Positions 1 through 12,940 are shown, counted from the stretch's first letter. The stretch: DNA of 64,000 nt from Babylonia areolata (GCF_041734735.1 NC_134880.1:29213451-29277450); one strand, 5' to 3'. Numbers and translations are program-made. The notes: a model not told the origin generated them from the letters alone.

Positions 1-429
1 AACGTGCTAAAAACCAAGCAAAAATGAATCGGTTTTCATTGTATACAGCGAATCTTACTACACGTGGGAAATTCCAGGCATAACTTAACTTTCCCTTTAC
101 TGCAGCTGAACCGTCAGAACCGACCAGTTTCCTTCAGGTGGGGAAGGAGAGGGTGATTTACCCCAACCCTTCCGCACTGCGTGTGTGCCCCAAAACGGCT
201 TCAGCACTGTTATAGACAGTAAGAAGGGGCCTGCCGCGAGTGGTTTATCTCTCTTTTCTAATCTCCGGTTGAACTCATCTCCGATCGACAGACTACTTTG
301 GCCTGCCAACTCCTCTACCCTTCAGAAAGAGTCGAAACTTTGTTTTATCTTCAGTGAGGTACAACTGGTTTTACGCCATGCACCTATTATTATTTTTAGC
401 TTCGCTTTGAAAGGTCGAGCATTCGCCAT

Positions 430-460
<31 letters not shown>

Positions 461-1030
461 TATGTATCTGCTGCATGTGTATACACACGAAGGAGGGGAA
501 AGAACCTCAAAGACTCTTACAAGGGAGCCGTCCCGTTCATGACTTCCGTTCTCTCTTTGATCATGGCGGCCTCGGTGCTGCCTTTGCCTGTGTGTGTGTG
601 TGTGTGCTATCATAGTAGTGTGTGTGTGTATTTGTGTGTTTCCTCCTTCGAACGTGCTGAGGTAAAAACAAAGGACTGACACCTTGTAAAAGGTCGCTGA
701 TGATGGTTTTATGACCGTCCCTATCTCTGTGTCCATGGAGGTGTCGCTTCTTTCTCAGTGCGACAGCTGTATGTTTTACACACATACACACAAACACTAT
801 CACTGGCACATATACACACACTGACACACGCACATATACACACACAAACACAGACATATAAGAAGCCCATACTCAAACTTCAGCATTTATTCGAAGTATA
901 AAATTCGCCATTCCACTAACACAAACACCCAAAACACCCCCAAGTTTCAGTGAACTGAATTGAACACTGAGACTGAGAGATAGAAATACAGAGAGAAGAA
1001 GAGAGAGACACACAGACACGAACACAGACG
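1..1030. other. Non-coding start of window with CA/GT microsatellites
   Basis: (CA)n at 433-459, GT runs at 587-640, CA-rich sequence at 780-850. No gene or known element seen; the open frames run through simple repeats. Confidence 0.6.
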
Positions 1031-3455
1031 CGGACATTGTTTTATTGCCATTGACAAAACTATCCTTTGGCAAGGGGGACAATGTATGAACGAAAGAATA
1101 ACGGCGGTTTACATAGAAAATGACACATTGCTAAGAGTAAAAAGAAAATCAATGACAAACAAAAACAACAATAAAAATCATAAGATAAACATATCGTTAA
1201 GATTAAAAAGGAAAATAAAAAAACTCGACCATCCAACTTTCTATAAAGTCATTCAGAATTATAAACTGTGGAACTGGCATCAGGGTAACAGTGTTTATTT
1301 CGATAACTGTAAGGCTCCCGAAGATAATTTCTTTTTCCGACAATCCCAAGCTAGGGCGATAAATTTCGCTGGTGATCTTATCCTTACTTCATCATCTATC
1401 AAAAGCGTTCTGGTAAGGTTCGTGTTCTCACCGTTGAAAATTAAGCATTTCTTTCGAATTTCTTCATAATACTTACACATAAAAAGGAAATGAGTTTCAT
1501 CTTCAACTGAAGCACCACAGATGGGACAGTGCGGACGTGTCAGCAGAGAACCATTTTTTGTTAGCATTTCAAGGCCTAGAGTTCTAAGTCTGAATCGAAC
1601 CAGGCTTGTTCAGTGCCATTTATTACTTATTACTTTAATGCATTTTTCTGTCTGAAAAATGTTCTTAAAAGAGAGGAACCAATTGTATTTTTCTGACTTT
1701 TCAATGTGGGCATGTCAATCATGTTTGTACGAATTAATTAATCTGTCTTTAAATTCTGCGAGAAGTATTCGATCATTGCCAGCACCCTTGGTTAAAACAT
1801 TCTTTGCAAAAAAAAAAAACAGCCCAATTTTCTTTCCTAGAATCTAACTGATTTAGCATCATTCCATAAGCTTGTCTGCTTATTCTTGTCAGTGGGAGCT
1901 GTATTAATCTAAGCCAGTATCTAATACATTTGATCTTTGTTTTTATATGTAGCGGGTATCGACCAGTTTTACCATATGACATTTTAATGGACGAATGCAG
2001 AGGCACCGAAAGGAAGCGTTTAACTGCATATGTATGCATTTTTTCCATTTCTTGATTATCGTACAGTCCCCAGATTTCTGCACCATGTGTTAGAATTGGT
2101 TCAATTTGTGAGTCAAATAGTTTCCAGAATATAGAGAAAGCAATACAGTTAAGTTTTTTTTAAGATCTTATAATCTCCGTTACCCCTTCTTTCCTTTTCT
2201 ACAACTTTCTTTCCTTGCACTTCGAAGACTCAACTTAGTTGTAAACGGAAGACCTAAAATATCTATAAGAATTTGTTACTTTAACCTCACAGTCTCCACA
2301 GAACCACTTTTCGTGAAGCCATTCCATTCGTTTTGTCCAGATTTACCGTCAAATCTAACCTGTCTGCCTCGAGCTTTAGTGCATACTTTTGGCTTTGTAG
2401 CCCTATAGCAGTGTCTGATATAAGAATAACGTCGTCAGCAAACAATAACAAAAACACTTCAACAGCACCAGGAAGTAACTGTATGCCGTGTCTTCCCTTT
2501 TTTGTCACCTCTGTTGCAAGTTCACTGGTGAAAAATGAAAATAGTTGGGGCTCAACAAACAACTTTGTTTAACTCCACGTGGGCATTCAAACAGGTCAGA
2601 GTACATACATCTGTTACGTACACATGCAAGCACCGAGTTGTACACACTTCAGTTTAAGCGCCATATTCAGCCAGGTTTGCCATTTATGCCATTTTTGCGT
2701 AGTATGTTCTACAACAGATTTCTGTAGACGGAATCAAACGTCTTACGGAAATGTACAAAGCTACATAAATCCTTCCTGTTCTTCGATGATTTTCTCTTCT
2801 CTTTCCGCCCACTTCGTTAGTCGTTTGTTTAAAATATTCGTGTATACTTTACCGAGAACACTTGTGAGGGCAACACCTCTGTAATTGTCTGGATTATTAG
2901 CTTCTCCCTTTTTGTACTGTGGGACTATAATAGATATGGCCCATTCCAATGGAAAGGCTCCCTCTTGAAATACTCTACTGAATAAAGCTACAAAAAAGTC
3001 TACCACTGTTTCATTTGAATGTCACTGTACAATGTGTGAGTAACATTTCAGCCAATATCTTATCGGGCCCCGCACTTTTACCTGTTTTCAAACTCCAAAT
3101 ACTCTCCACAAATTCCCTTCTCGATATTGGGTCATTAAATAATAGTTCTTCAAAGCTATCTGCTTCCAGGTTGTGATCCTCGGTATCCGCAACATCACAT
3201 CTGTTGAAAAGATTACGGAAATGTTCAAACCACTGACTAAAAGTTATCTCACTATAAATTATAGTTTTTCTATTTAACGTTCTAATTGTTGACCAAAGGT
3301 TTTACCTTCATCTTTGTTCCTTTGAACAGTCTTGAGCAGTCTTTTCACAATTCTTTTCTAGTGTTTACATTCATCATCAAACCACTCATTTTGGCCTTTC
3401 TTTCTCTTACCAGCCATCTTCACCATACATGCAGCAGCGCTGTACATTGCTTGGA
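1030..3455 (-). mobile_element. 5'-truncated LINE, sister of the copy at 4590-10249
   Basis: Read on the - strand: NEWFDDECKH near 3370, then RT pieces AEREEKIIEEQEGF and PDNYRGVALTSVLGKVYTN (2760-2930), GRHGIQLLPGAVEVF and LLLFADDVILIS (2400-2500), KVHTYAVKRF-like (1990-2050), and the C-terminal CPICGASVEDETHFLFMCKY (1480-1540). The 3' end GGCAATAAAAC at about 1040 matches the other copy. It starts within the linker before the RT, next to a GA/CT tract, so it is 5' truncated. Several frame breaks. Confidence 0.85.
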
Positions 3456-3627
3456 GAGAGAGAGTGGGGACGGAGGGGGGTCGGGTGGGGGGGGGGGGAG
3501 ACAGATATAGAAGGAGGGAGAGAAGGGGTGTGGATTGTACATCAGAGTAAACACACAATAGTTAACATAAACACAAATAAACATAAAAAGAATGCAATTA
3601 AACCACCCGAATCTTAGCATACGTTCC

Positions 3628-3628
<1 letters not shown>

Positions 3629-3687
<59 letters not shown>

Positions 3688-3731
3688 TTTCGTCAAAAAG
3701 TTAAACACTTCGAAAGAATTGAAAATTCAGC

Positions 3732-3795
<64 letters not shown>

Positions 3796-3971
3796 GGGAG
3801 AGATAGACAGACAGAAACACAGTTAATGAGTTAGGGAAGAAAGGAGGCAGGGGAAGAATGGGGTGGGCTGAATATCAAATTAACAGTATCATACCATGCA
3901 TAGAAAAAGTGCTAAAATATCTTTAAAATATACAAGTAGCACACAAGTCTTTCCATACAGTTATCATTGAG

Positions 3972-4022
<51 letters not shown>
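3629..4022 (+). repeat. Cluster of three (CA)n tracts
   Basis: (CA)n at 3629-3683, (CA)n(TA)n at 3734-3795 and (CA)n at 3974-4022, between two LINE fragments. Confidence 0.95.
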
Positions 4023-4024
<2 letters not shown>

Positions 4025-4104
4025 TTATAACATACTGTTCTTTCACTTCACGTTTTTTTGTTGTTGTTGTTTTGTTTTGTTTTTTTGGTTGTTGTTTTTT
4101 TTTT

Positions 4105-4185
4105 TTACCTTCATCTTTCTTCCTTTGAACAGTCGTGAGCAGTCTTTTCACTATTCTTTTCTTTTGTTTAATGATAATCAAAATA
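4105..4185 (-). mobile_element. Short LINE fragment
   Basis: About 70 bp (CCTTTGAACAGTCGTGAGC and flanks) nearly repeat 3303-3365. On the - strand it encodes KRIVKRLLTTVQRKKDEGK, the linker before the RT of the same LINE family. Confidence 0.7.
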
Positions 4186-4738
4186 TCTTGAATGGATACA
4201 GAAGATTACATTTTTGAAGTGTCAATGTTTTTCTCGTTTCTCTTTTCGATGAAACATATTACATTAATGCAACCAGTCGGATGATTGCACAGTCAACGAT
4301 TCTCTCTCTGTGTCTCCGTCGCTGTCTCTCTCTCTCTCTCTCTCTCCGCTTCTTCACAAGCCATTATTTCAGTCGTTCAGGTTGTTTGTGATGAATTCTG
4401 AAAGTGGCAGAGAATTATGAAGAACATTAGCACAAGAAATTGCAAAAGCATCCCTGCATACACACATTTGCTTGAACATAGAGCACAAATACGGACACAA
4501 AACATGGCGTTCATGCAGATACAGACACACACAGGCACAGACAGAGACAATTCGATTCAATTTTCTCTCTTTCTCTCTCTCTCTCTCGGGGGAACGACGG
4601 GTAATGCCGGCAAGGCAGCAGCTCTGTGAATCTGTGCGGGAGTTTTTTTGTGGAGTGTGGAGTTGTGCTGGACTGTTGCAAGAACTTATTGTGAGCAGAG
4701 TGTCAGTAAAGGATCAGAGTTAGTAGAGTTGGTGAAAC

Positions 4739-5833
4739 ATGGTCGACTTAGTGACTTGGAGGGCAGTTATCGGTGTTTTTTGTGGTCGAGTGCAATCTGG
4801 GTCACGTTTGCAAGGAAAGAGGTCACGTCAAAGCGAGCAGGTGAGCGATGACACAAACAGTGCAGCATGTTTCTCATCGACTGATGTTTTCGTCGGTTTT
4901 GTTTTCGTTTGCACTGCTGTTGCATTGCTTTGCAGTTTTTGTTGCAATGTTCGGGCATTCGAATCTTTTGGCAATGCATGTCTTATCAGGCACGGGGGTG
5001 TGAGGGGAACTATTTCGAGTGCAGAGGAGGGTGTGTTTGTCAGTGGCAGTGTGTGTCATCTCGCTCTGCACGTGCCAGTGCTTCTTTCTGCTTGCTGTGT
5101 CCTACACGCCGTGTTGTCACTGCGTAGGTTGTTGCTCAGCGGCGATGTGGAAACAAACCCTGGCCCCAACACTGACGGACAGACAGACCCCAAAGTTGAA
5201 TCTGACAAAGTGACGAACACAGAGACTGCAGGTGACGAAATGATAAACAAATTGATGCAAGCCCTGCAACAGCGGTTCAGTGAACAGACACTACTGATAA
5301 GAAGTGATCTTGGAGAAATAAAGGAGGATCTAGGTCAAGTAAAACAACAAGGCCAAGAAATAAACAGACGATGTGACAGACTGGAAAGAGATCAGAGGTA
5401 CCTGACAGATGCAGTGACGGACATGACAGCAGATATTCAACAACTGTTTACAGAATCAAATGACGGAAAAGAAGAATTACAACAAATTTCAAATGCGATT
5501 AATGAACTGAGACAGGAAGTCGAACAATTAAAATTGGACAGAGACAAATTAGAAGACTTCTCGCGCAGAGACAGTTTGATATTTTATGGGATTCCCCATG
5601 CAGGACCAAACGAAATCTTTGACACGTGTGCCAGTACCGTAGTTGACATACTGAACAGCATTGATGGACCGAAACCTTGGACGACTGACGACATTACACG
5701 GGCACACCGAACAGGACAAGCACGACAAGGACAGCCACGATCCATGATCGTACGATTTACGAGATGGAGAGACAAGATGACAATCCTTACAAACAGAGAC
5801 ATGCGACAAAGACTGCAGGAAAGAGGGGTGTGA
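4739..5833 (+). pseudogene. LINE ORF1 with 2A-like peptide and coiled coil
   Basis: 364 codons. Two hydrophobic stretches (about 50-68 and 110-128) precede RRLLLSGDVETNPGP, whose DVETNPGP (residues 136-143) is a full 2A motif; ribosome skipping would separate G142 from P143. Residues 165-275 are a Gln/Glu-rich coiled coil, then FSRRDSLIFYGIP and RAHRTG, typical of the RNA-binding ORF1 of LINEs. The frame breaks near 5826 in a GGGGTGTG run; the expected continuation GVRVANDTTKAQ, EGKRAYFRKGQQI lies in the adjacent frame to about 6000. In related LINEs the N-terminal part before 2A can act as a signal sequence. Confidence 0.8.
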
Positions 5834-6535
5834 GGGTGGCCAACGACACGACAAAAGCACAAGCACAGGTCGTTGGCAGGGCAAGGAGTGAAGGCAAAAG
5901 GGCATATTTCCGCAAAGGTCAGCAGATAGTAGAACCCGGGGTCTTTGATCAGCGATCATATGCGCAGGTTGTTGGGGGTGGAGGTGGTGTTGATCAAGAT
6001 GCAAGAACTCCAGTGCACTGTGTTCCAGTCGGGAATGAAGTGGGTGTGTCGGTCTCGGCCAATAAACGGGAGGATTCCCCTCACCTTGTCAGTGAGGTGG
6101 TGACGTCATCAGCTGACACCTCCAAGCAGAACGGAAAGGACTGTGAGCACATCCCTTCCCTCCACTTCACCTTCTCGCACACGTACAACCCAGGACCAGC
6201 GGCAGTGTGACGGCAGCGGTGAGAGTGGACACGGGGACTTCCCTCGTGACGTTGGAACCAGTTCAGCGGGTGAACGACGCGGGTCAGCCAGACGCAGCGG
6301 GGTTTCCCGGGCGCTGTGTGTTACACTGACAGTGACACACGTGTAACACGTGGGGGCCAGGTGTCAGGCAGGCAGATGGGGATGCACGCTTACCTGGGGA
6401 ACCAGCCACGCAAGTCTCCCGTTGGTTCGGCTCGCGGCAGAGGGAGAGGTGGCAGTGGCAGTGACAGGCACCTGCGCTCGAGCGTGACGAGGAAGCCATT
6501 GGACAGGCCCGACCATCCAAATCAGGTGGAAGTTC

Positions 6536-9500
6536 TTGGATTATAATGTAGAAAACTTGTATAGTAAATTAAAGGAAGTTTCTTTTATGAATTATGTAAA
6601 TAAATTCGATTTTGTTTGCCTCACTGAATGTTTTCTTGATCCTTCATTTGATTTCAGTAATGTGTTTATCAATTACGTTGTTTTATGCACCAGCAAAAAA
6701 GTTATCTTTGCAGGGTAGACGTTCAGGAGGAGTGTTAATGTTGGTGAGAAAGAGTCTGACAGAGAGTGTGAAAGAAATAAAGTTGGAATGTGATAATGCT
6801 TCAGCTATTAAAGTGGAAAAATCTGTATTTTGTTTAGATAAAAATATTGTTATTGTTGCTTGTTATGTTGTACCTGAAGGAGGTCCTGCATACAATGATA
6901 AAATGATTAAGGACGGTGTATTGATATTGGAAGAATCACTGTTGAATCAGTTTGAAAAAGATTATGTATATTTTATGATATTCGGTGATTTGAATGCCAG
7001 AACAGGTCATAAACAAGCTGAATCTGAAGAAATGTCAAACATATTGGTGATGTGAAATATAATAGTATGGATGAAGATAACTGTGCACGTTATTCAAAAG
7101 ACGAAACGGTTAATAATTTTGGTAAAACATTGTTGGACTTGTGTTTCATACTTGATTTGATTATTTTGAATGGTTTCTGTAACGGTGACAAAGATGGCGA
7201 ATACACGTTTGTGTCACCTAATGGATGTAGTGTGATTGATTATTTTCTTATTCCTAGTGATTGGTTATTAATTTTTGTTTTGATTTGCATGTTGGTGATT
7301 ATGTGGATTCGTGGCATTTGCCAGTTGAGGTAACATGGAAAAGGGCCCATTGTAACTTCGGTTTACAAACACAAAGAAAGAGTATGAAGAAAAAATTGTA
7401 TGGTGAGATGAGAATGCTAACATTTATAAAAACGAACTTGATAGTGATGAGTTTCATGACAGTTTGCAGAAGGCTTTTCAATTATTATATGTTAACGTGA
7501 ATGATAGTTTAAAACAATTTGTCACTGTATTGTATGGAGCTGCTGCATGTACGGTTCGACGAGTGGAGCATGGAAGGAAAAATGTGAATGACTGGTTTGA
7601 TGATGAATGTGTACGAAAGAAAAAGGAAGTTAAAAGGTTGTTGAAAATATTTCAAAGATGTAAAACAGAAAAGAATAAGCCAGAGAAAAGACAAGAGTAT
7701 GCTGCAGCAAGAAAAGAATATGTTAAACTAAGAAAAACAAAAGAACGAGAATTTGAAAATAACATTAAAAAAACTAACAGATTCAGTCAGTGACTCTAAG
7801 ACATTTTGGTCAGTAATAAGATCTATAAATAGAAAAGCTTTTGTGTATAACGACATCTCCATTGTACAATGGCATGACCACTTCTTTAGGGTTTTTAATG
7901 ATTTCGACAATAATGTAATACAAGAAGAAGAAAATTTATTGGAAACAGAAGATGATCTTGAGCCATTATTTAACAATCCTATATCTAAAGAAGAAGTTGT
8001 TGCTAGTATCAGACATCTAAAATTAGGAAAAAGTGCAGGCCCTGACAAAATTGTTGGAGAAATGCTGAGGTGTGCAAATTCTGCTGTGACTGATTTCCTT
8101 GTTCACTTATTTAATCAGCTGTTTGAAAATGGTACGTTTCCTTTGGAGTGGGAATTATTATTCCTATCCACAAAAAAGATGATGTTAACAATTACCGTGG
8201 AGTATCACTCAAGTATTTTAAGTAAAGTTTATACTCATATCTTAAATAAGAGGCTGACTAAATGGGCTGAAAATTAAGAAAAAATAAGAACAAGCTGGTT
8301 TTAGAGCAAACTATAGTACCATAGACCACATATTTACATTATATGCATTAGTACAGAAATATCTGCTATGTAATACGAAACTTTGTTGCTTTTGTGGACT
8401 TCAAGAAGGCCTTTGATTCTGTTAATCGAAATGCATTGTGGAATGTATTGCGTAAAAGTGGTGTGAAAGGTAAACTGTACAAGGCTCTTAAAGGTATTTA
8501 TAATTCTGTACTTGCGTGTGTGCGTGTGAAGTGTATTTATTCTGATTACTTTGAGTGTCCAAATGGAGTGAAACAGGGATGTCTCCTGAGCCTGCAGATG
8601 TTTTCCTTTTTTTTTTTCTTTTTCTTTTTTTTTTTTTTTTATAAATGAACTGGCTGTTGAATTATCCAATAGAGGCAGACATGGTATAAAATTAATTCCT
8701 GGAGCTATTGAGGTTTTCTTATTACTGTTTGCTGATGATGATGATGTCATTCTTTTATCTGGAACAGTAATAGGTTTGCAAAATCAACTAAACACCTTAG
8801 AAGAAGAAGCAGATCGCTTAAGTTTGACAGTGAATTTGGATAAAACTAATGTTATGGTCTTTAGGATGGGTGGACACCTGTCACTACATGAAAGATGGTT
8901 CTATAAGAATACAGAAGTTAGAGTGGTGAATTCATACAAATACTTAGGAATGATATTCTCAACTAAATTAAGTCTGAATTATGCATGGGAAGAATCTTGT
9001 AGTAAGGGGGAAAAGGGTGTAATCGAAATTTTGAAGACGTTACGAAAGCTCAACTCTTTTGATTGCTGTTTATTTTGGAAATTATTTGATTCACAGATTG
9101 AGCCTTTACTTACATATGGAGCAGAAATTTGGGGACTAATTGTAAATAAGCAGACTGAGAAAGTGCACACATATGCAATTAAACGCTTCTTAAATGTACC
9201 AATACATTCATCTAATACAGTGTTATACGGAGAAACAGGAAGGTACCCTTTGTATATAACAATTTTTGTAAAGTGCATTAAATACTGGTTGAAACTGTTG
9301 AAACTTCCACAAACACGCTTATGCAGACAGGCCTATGATATGATGTATATTCAAATGGATTTAGGGAAAGTGAATTGGGTTTACAGAGTAAGGAAAGTTT
9401 TATCAGAACATGGTTTTGGAATTGTGTGGTTATCACAGGGAGCAGGAAACGAGCAGCAATTTATATCAGAATTTAAAGATAGACATTTGTTCGTTTCAAT

Positions 9501-9960
9501 AAAATTGGCACTCCGATATGGAAACAAAAGAAAAATATAGTTGGTTTTTCTCTTTTCAAAACGTATTTCAACCTGAAAAAATTCTAAGTATCATTACAGA
9601 TAAATGGCACAGAATAAGTTATGCAAGATTTCGATTGAGGACACTTGGTTTCAACGCAAATAAGAAATGGTTTGAACCTGGGACTTCCGTAGAATTATCA
9701 TGCCCATCATGTGGCTCACAAATTGAAGATGAGGAACATTTTTTGTTTGAGTGTAAAGCTTATGATGAGTTGAGAAAGAAATGTAAATTTTTTTAAATAG
9801 GTATAGCCGAAATGCACAACATTGTTTCTGTTTTATCATCTGAGGATGAAATTATAATTAGATCGATTGCAAAATTTATTGCAGAAGCACAAAAAATAAG
9901 ACAAGGACTTGTTATCCACAGGCAAAATAATGTATTATAAGGTATTATAAGGTAGTTAAC
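6536..9960 (+). pseudogene. LINE ORF2 (endonuclease, reverse transcriptase, CCHC), broken
   Basis: Pieces in order: NVENLYSKLKE and FVCLTECFLD (endonuclease, 6540-6640), MIFGDLNARTGH (about 6976-7011), NGCSVIDYFLIPSDW (7210-7260), NDWFDDECVRKKKEVKRLL (about 7585-7641), LKLGKSAGPDKIVGEML (RT, about 8020-8070), FVDFKKAFDSVNR (about 8390-8430), GVKQGCLLS (8570), LLFADDDDVILLS (8725-8760), SYKYLGMIFSTKL and QIEPLLTYGAEIWG. The end is CPSCGSQIEDEEHFLFECKA. A long T run (8598-8640) splits the RT. The catalytic FADD is followed by two extra Asp codons absent from the sister copy. Confidence 0.85.
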
Positions 9961-10245
9961 CATAGTTGACTGAATGCTGATATGTTCTGGAATGAAAGTA
10001 AGGAGTACATGAAATTATGTATGTGAGAGGATAGTCGAATTTTCTTCTTTTTTTTTCTCTCTCTTAGTATTTTCTTTGAAGTGATACAATGTACATATAT
10101 AATTATGGCGTCAGTGTTACCAAACTTTGTTTGACTGCAGTGGTTAAAATTTACATCATAAAGATTATTGCAGTTTGTTGATGTGAAAATGTTACCCCCT
10201 TGTCAAAAGACCTTTGCAGGCAATGACAATAAAACATTTCAAGTT

Positions 10246-10289
<44 letters not shown>

Positions 10290-10291
<2 letters not shown>

Positions 10292-12138
10292 TCAATACCC
10301 AGATTGGCAAACGAATGATTTTTGGTTTTATCAACTTGAAAAATGGATGGTCAAGAGTTAGTTCATTTGACTACAAGTGTTTTCTTTTCTATTCGATTTT
10401 GACGGTTTTATTATTTTCACCATTATTGTTCTGATTTGAACTCTCGATGTCACCAGAGCTGTGAAGCTAATGGCATTAAATATTTCAGAGTTCAGTGTTT
10501 AATGTTCTCTCTCTCTGATATTCCTGACAGCTATGTCGAAATTGAATTCAAATGATTTTTTTTTTTTTTTAATTCTTCACTTTTTTTAAATACTTTTTTT
10601 AAAAGGGAAATCAGTGCATGCGTAAAATTTCTGCAAATGAGCAGGATAGTCTCTGCATCCTTGGAAGGCTCTTTCCCGCTTTTTTCCTTTTTTTCTCTCT
10701 CTCTTTTCTTTCTTTCTTTTTTTCATTTTGTTTGTTGTTCCTTTTCCTCCCATCATCATTTTTCTCCTTTCTGTTGTCTTTTCTTTCTTTTTCTTTTTTT
10801 TTTTTCATCTCTCACCTCTTTACTATTCTGTCTTTTTTCGCTTTTTCCCCTTGTAATCTGTCTTCATACCATTGTCATGCTGAAACATTTTCAAGGCCAT
10901 GCAACATATAAAATACATACATGGTAGTTTTATGCACAATGTCTGAAAGAGACGAGGTAGACACGATCTACCCCCACCCCCCCTCTCCCTCCTCTCTCTC
11001 TCTCTCTCTCTCTGGAGACATTGATCGGCACATCTTACGTACACTGAGTTCGGTTTCAAAGATAAGATACAGATTTTTACACTGACTTACCATAATATCT
11101 GAATTTAGAAATGGACAGTTTTTCTATCAACAGAATCGTATTTTCTCGGCATTTCATTATCTGGGATATCCGTTTTCGTTGTACCAAACAACGCTACTTT
11201 TTCATTCACGGGGATCAGCGTATTGTAACGGGAGAGAATGAACTGTTTCACATGTTTCCAAAAGTCCGAGAGTTTGGGGTAGAAGTAAAAGGCGTGTTCA
11301 ATGTAATCAGTTTAGTCTTGACACCAGTTGCATGTGTTTGTGTTTGACACTTGTACTTTGGCTCTATATGTTATTAGTTTAACAAACTACTCAATTTTCA
11401 TATCAACTTTAAAACTATAAAACTAGAATGAACATAAAAGAAAAATTGAATCGACCGTGTCGAACATTCCTGGCGGGTGTAACTAAACTTGTACATCTAT
11501 CTAGATCCAGAGAAAACGGCTAAATGTTGCAGTGTGATTGCGGCAATAGCCACGTCTCCTTTACCGCGCCGGACCTAAAAAGAATTTTTAATTGCACTTA
11601 AAAAAATTTTTTGAATGCCCAAGATATACCAGAATAATATGATTTAAACGGCGTTCTCACTGCAAATACCGGTATCGATTTATCGCCCTTAAAAAAGCAT
11701 TAAGCTTAAATATTAAATTTTTGAACGTCACTTAAAGAGCCACGAGTGAGTCTTGAAGGCCTTGCCTCTCTTGTTCCACTGGTTTTTGTCTTAATTGTTC
11801 CTTGTGATAAATGTCCGCATTGAAGATACCATTTTTCATAACTGGCCTCAGTGGTGTGTTTGGTACCGTTATGTACACAAAACGGCGGCCACTGAGCCTA
11901 CTGTTGTTGTTATTGTTATGTCAGGGTTGTTGTTGTTATCATCATCATCATCATCAATTGTTGCTATTGTCATTGTCAACATTAATATTATAATTATCAT
12001 TATTATTACTCGTTATCATTATTATTATTAATATGGTCAAGACTATATAAGAGACACACACATATAGACACGCAGAGAGGGGGGGGGAGAGAGAGCGAGA
12101 GAGAGAGAGAGATGTCAAAAATAAAAGATCGTGTGTTT

Positions 12139-12174
<36 letters not shown>

Positions 12175-12691
12175 TTTTTTTTTTAAACAAAATTAATAGT
12201 ACTCTTTCCCATACCAACTATCGCAGTTTATTGCCAAACAACGATTTAATATGTTGCTGAAAATGTCTACACTCTACTATACTGTCCAGCAGTGAAATAT
12301 ACGCTGCCAGCCTCCAGCAAGATGGAGAACCGGCTGCCTCGCGCGGCGGCTTTCCGCAGCTGCTACTCCTTCCCATTCAGCTCAGTGGTCGCTCCCCCAA
12401 CTGTCGTCGCCTCGATCTCTCGGAGTCATGAGACGATTTTGTGGTTTCGTGCGCAGCACGCACTTGCCGCACTGAAAAAGAATTAACCCATAGTTAAGTA
12501 TTTGAATAATCAAATCGATATCTATATGTGTTAACCCGATCTGTAATGTGGAAAGAATATCACAAATGGAAGAGGTCAGACTGTACAAAGCTGTTCACCT
12601 GAAATGGATACCAGGGTAAAAACAACAGGGCACGTCAGAGGTGCAGTCAAACCTCTCAAAGTGTTTTCCAAGAACACATCAGTGACCCACA

Positions 12692-12725
<34 letters not shown>

Positions 12726-12855
12726 AACACGTGCACGCAAATTCGCAGTTGCAACCACAAGACAAGAAAGGGAGGCTGGAAAAGACTTCCAGCAGGACAG
12801 TTGCGAGGCTTATGCGTAGGTTTGATAATTGTAAATGGTTCCCGTTTGCGTAGAT
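10290..12855. other. Intergenic stretch without recognised gene
   Basis: Contains a pyrimidine-rich block (10555-10850), a (TC)n at 10990-11012, an unplaced moderately AT-rich segment (11340-11790), (TCA)n/(TTA)n near 11940-12030, the C35 tract and a short GC-richer patch (12300-12480). That patch could hold a promoter but shows no exon I can support. Confidence 0.5.
12140..12174 (+). repeat. Poly-C tract, 35 bp
   Basis: Uninterrupted C35 followed directly by T10. The G-rich complement could form quadruplex DNA. Length is probably unstable and may be an assembly estimate. Confidence 0.9.
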
Positions 12856-12928
12856 GCCCGGTTAGCTCAGTCGGTAGAGCATGGGACTCTTAATCCCAGG
12901 GTCGTGGGTTCGAGCCCCACATTGGGCG
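12856..12928 (+). tRNA. tRNA-Lys (anticodon CUU)
   Basis: A 73-nt intronless cloverleaf. The acceptor stem GCCCGGT pairs with ATTGGGC using two G-U pairs, as in other animal tRNA-Lys. The D arm is TAGCTCAGTCGGTAGAGCA. The anticodon stem TGGGA/TCCCA encloses loop CTCTTAA, giving anticodon CTT. The T arm is GTGGG-TTCGAGC-CCCAC. Both internal Pol III boxes match consensus and a T run follows. Stems are fully paired, so this looks like a functional gene and not a SINE head. It lies 630 bp upstream of GCP4. Confidence 0.95.
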
Positions 12929-12930
12929 AA

Positions 12931-12940
12931 TTTTTTTTTT
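12931..12940 (+). terminator. Pol III T-run terminator of tRNA-Lys
   Basis: An uninterrupted T run starts two bases after the tRNA 3' end, the usual RNA polymerase III termination signal. Confidence 0.85.

Larger units (their letters stand above)
4590..10249 (+). mobile_element. Near full-length LINE (CR1-group-like) with 2A-bearing ORF1
   Basis: Runs from just after a (TC)n tract at 4561-4588 to a 3' end GGCAATGACAATAAAACATTT followed by (TC)n at 10247. Order: 5' UTR, ORF1 with 2A-like peptide and coiled coil, endonuclease, reverse transcriptase, C-terminal CCHC. ORF2 carries several frameshifts and a poly-T expansion, so the copy is dead. Its closest relative in the window is the - strand copy at 1030-3455; both end in the same 3' UTR and both adjoin CT-rich repeats. 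Confidence 0.85.

Noticed and set aside
10618-10927. Phe/Ser/Leu-rich open frames
   Set aside because: Translation of a pyrimidine-rich tract.
11111-11347. LGYPFSL in one frame, reminiscent of the GCP4 N-terminus
   Set aside because: No MIHELL-like start and no donor. The true exon 1 is at 13558 with [11 protein letters not shown] and a GTAAAT donor in the right phase.
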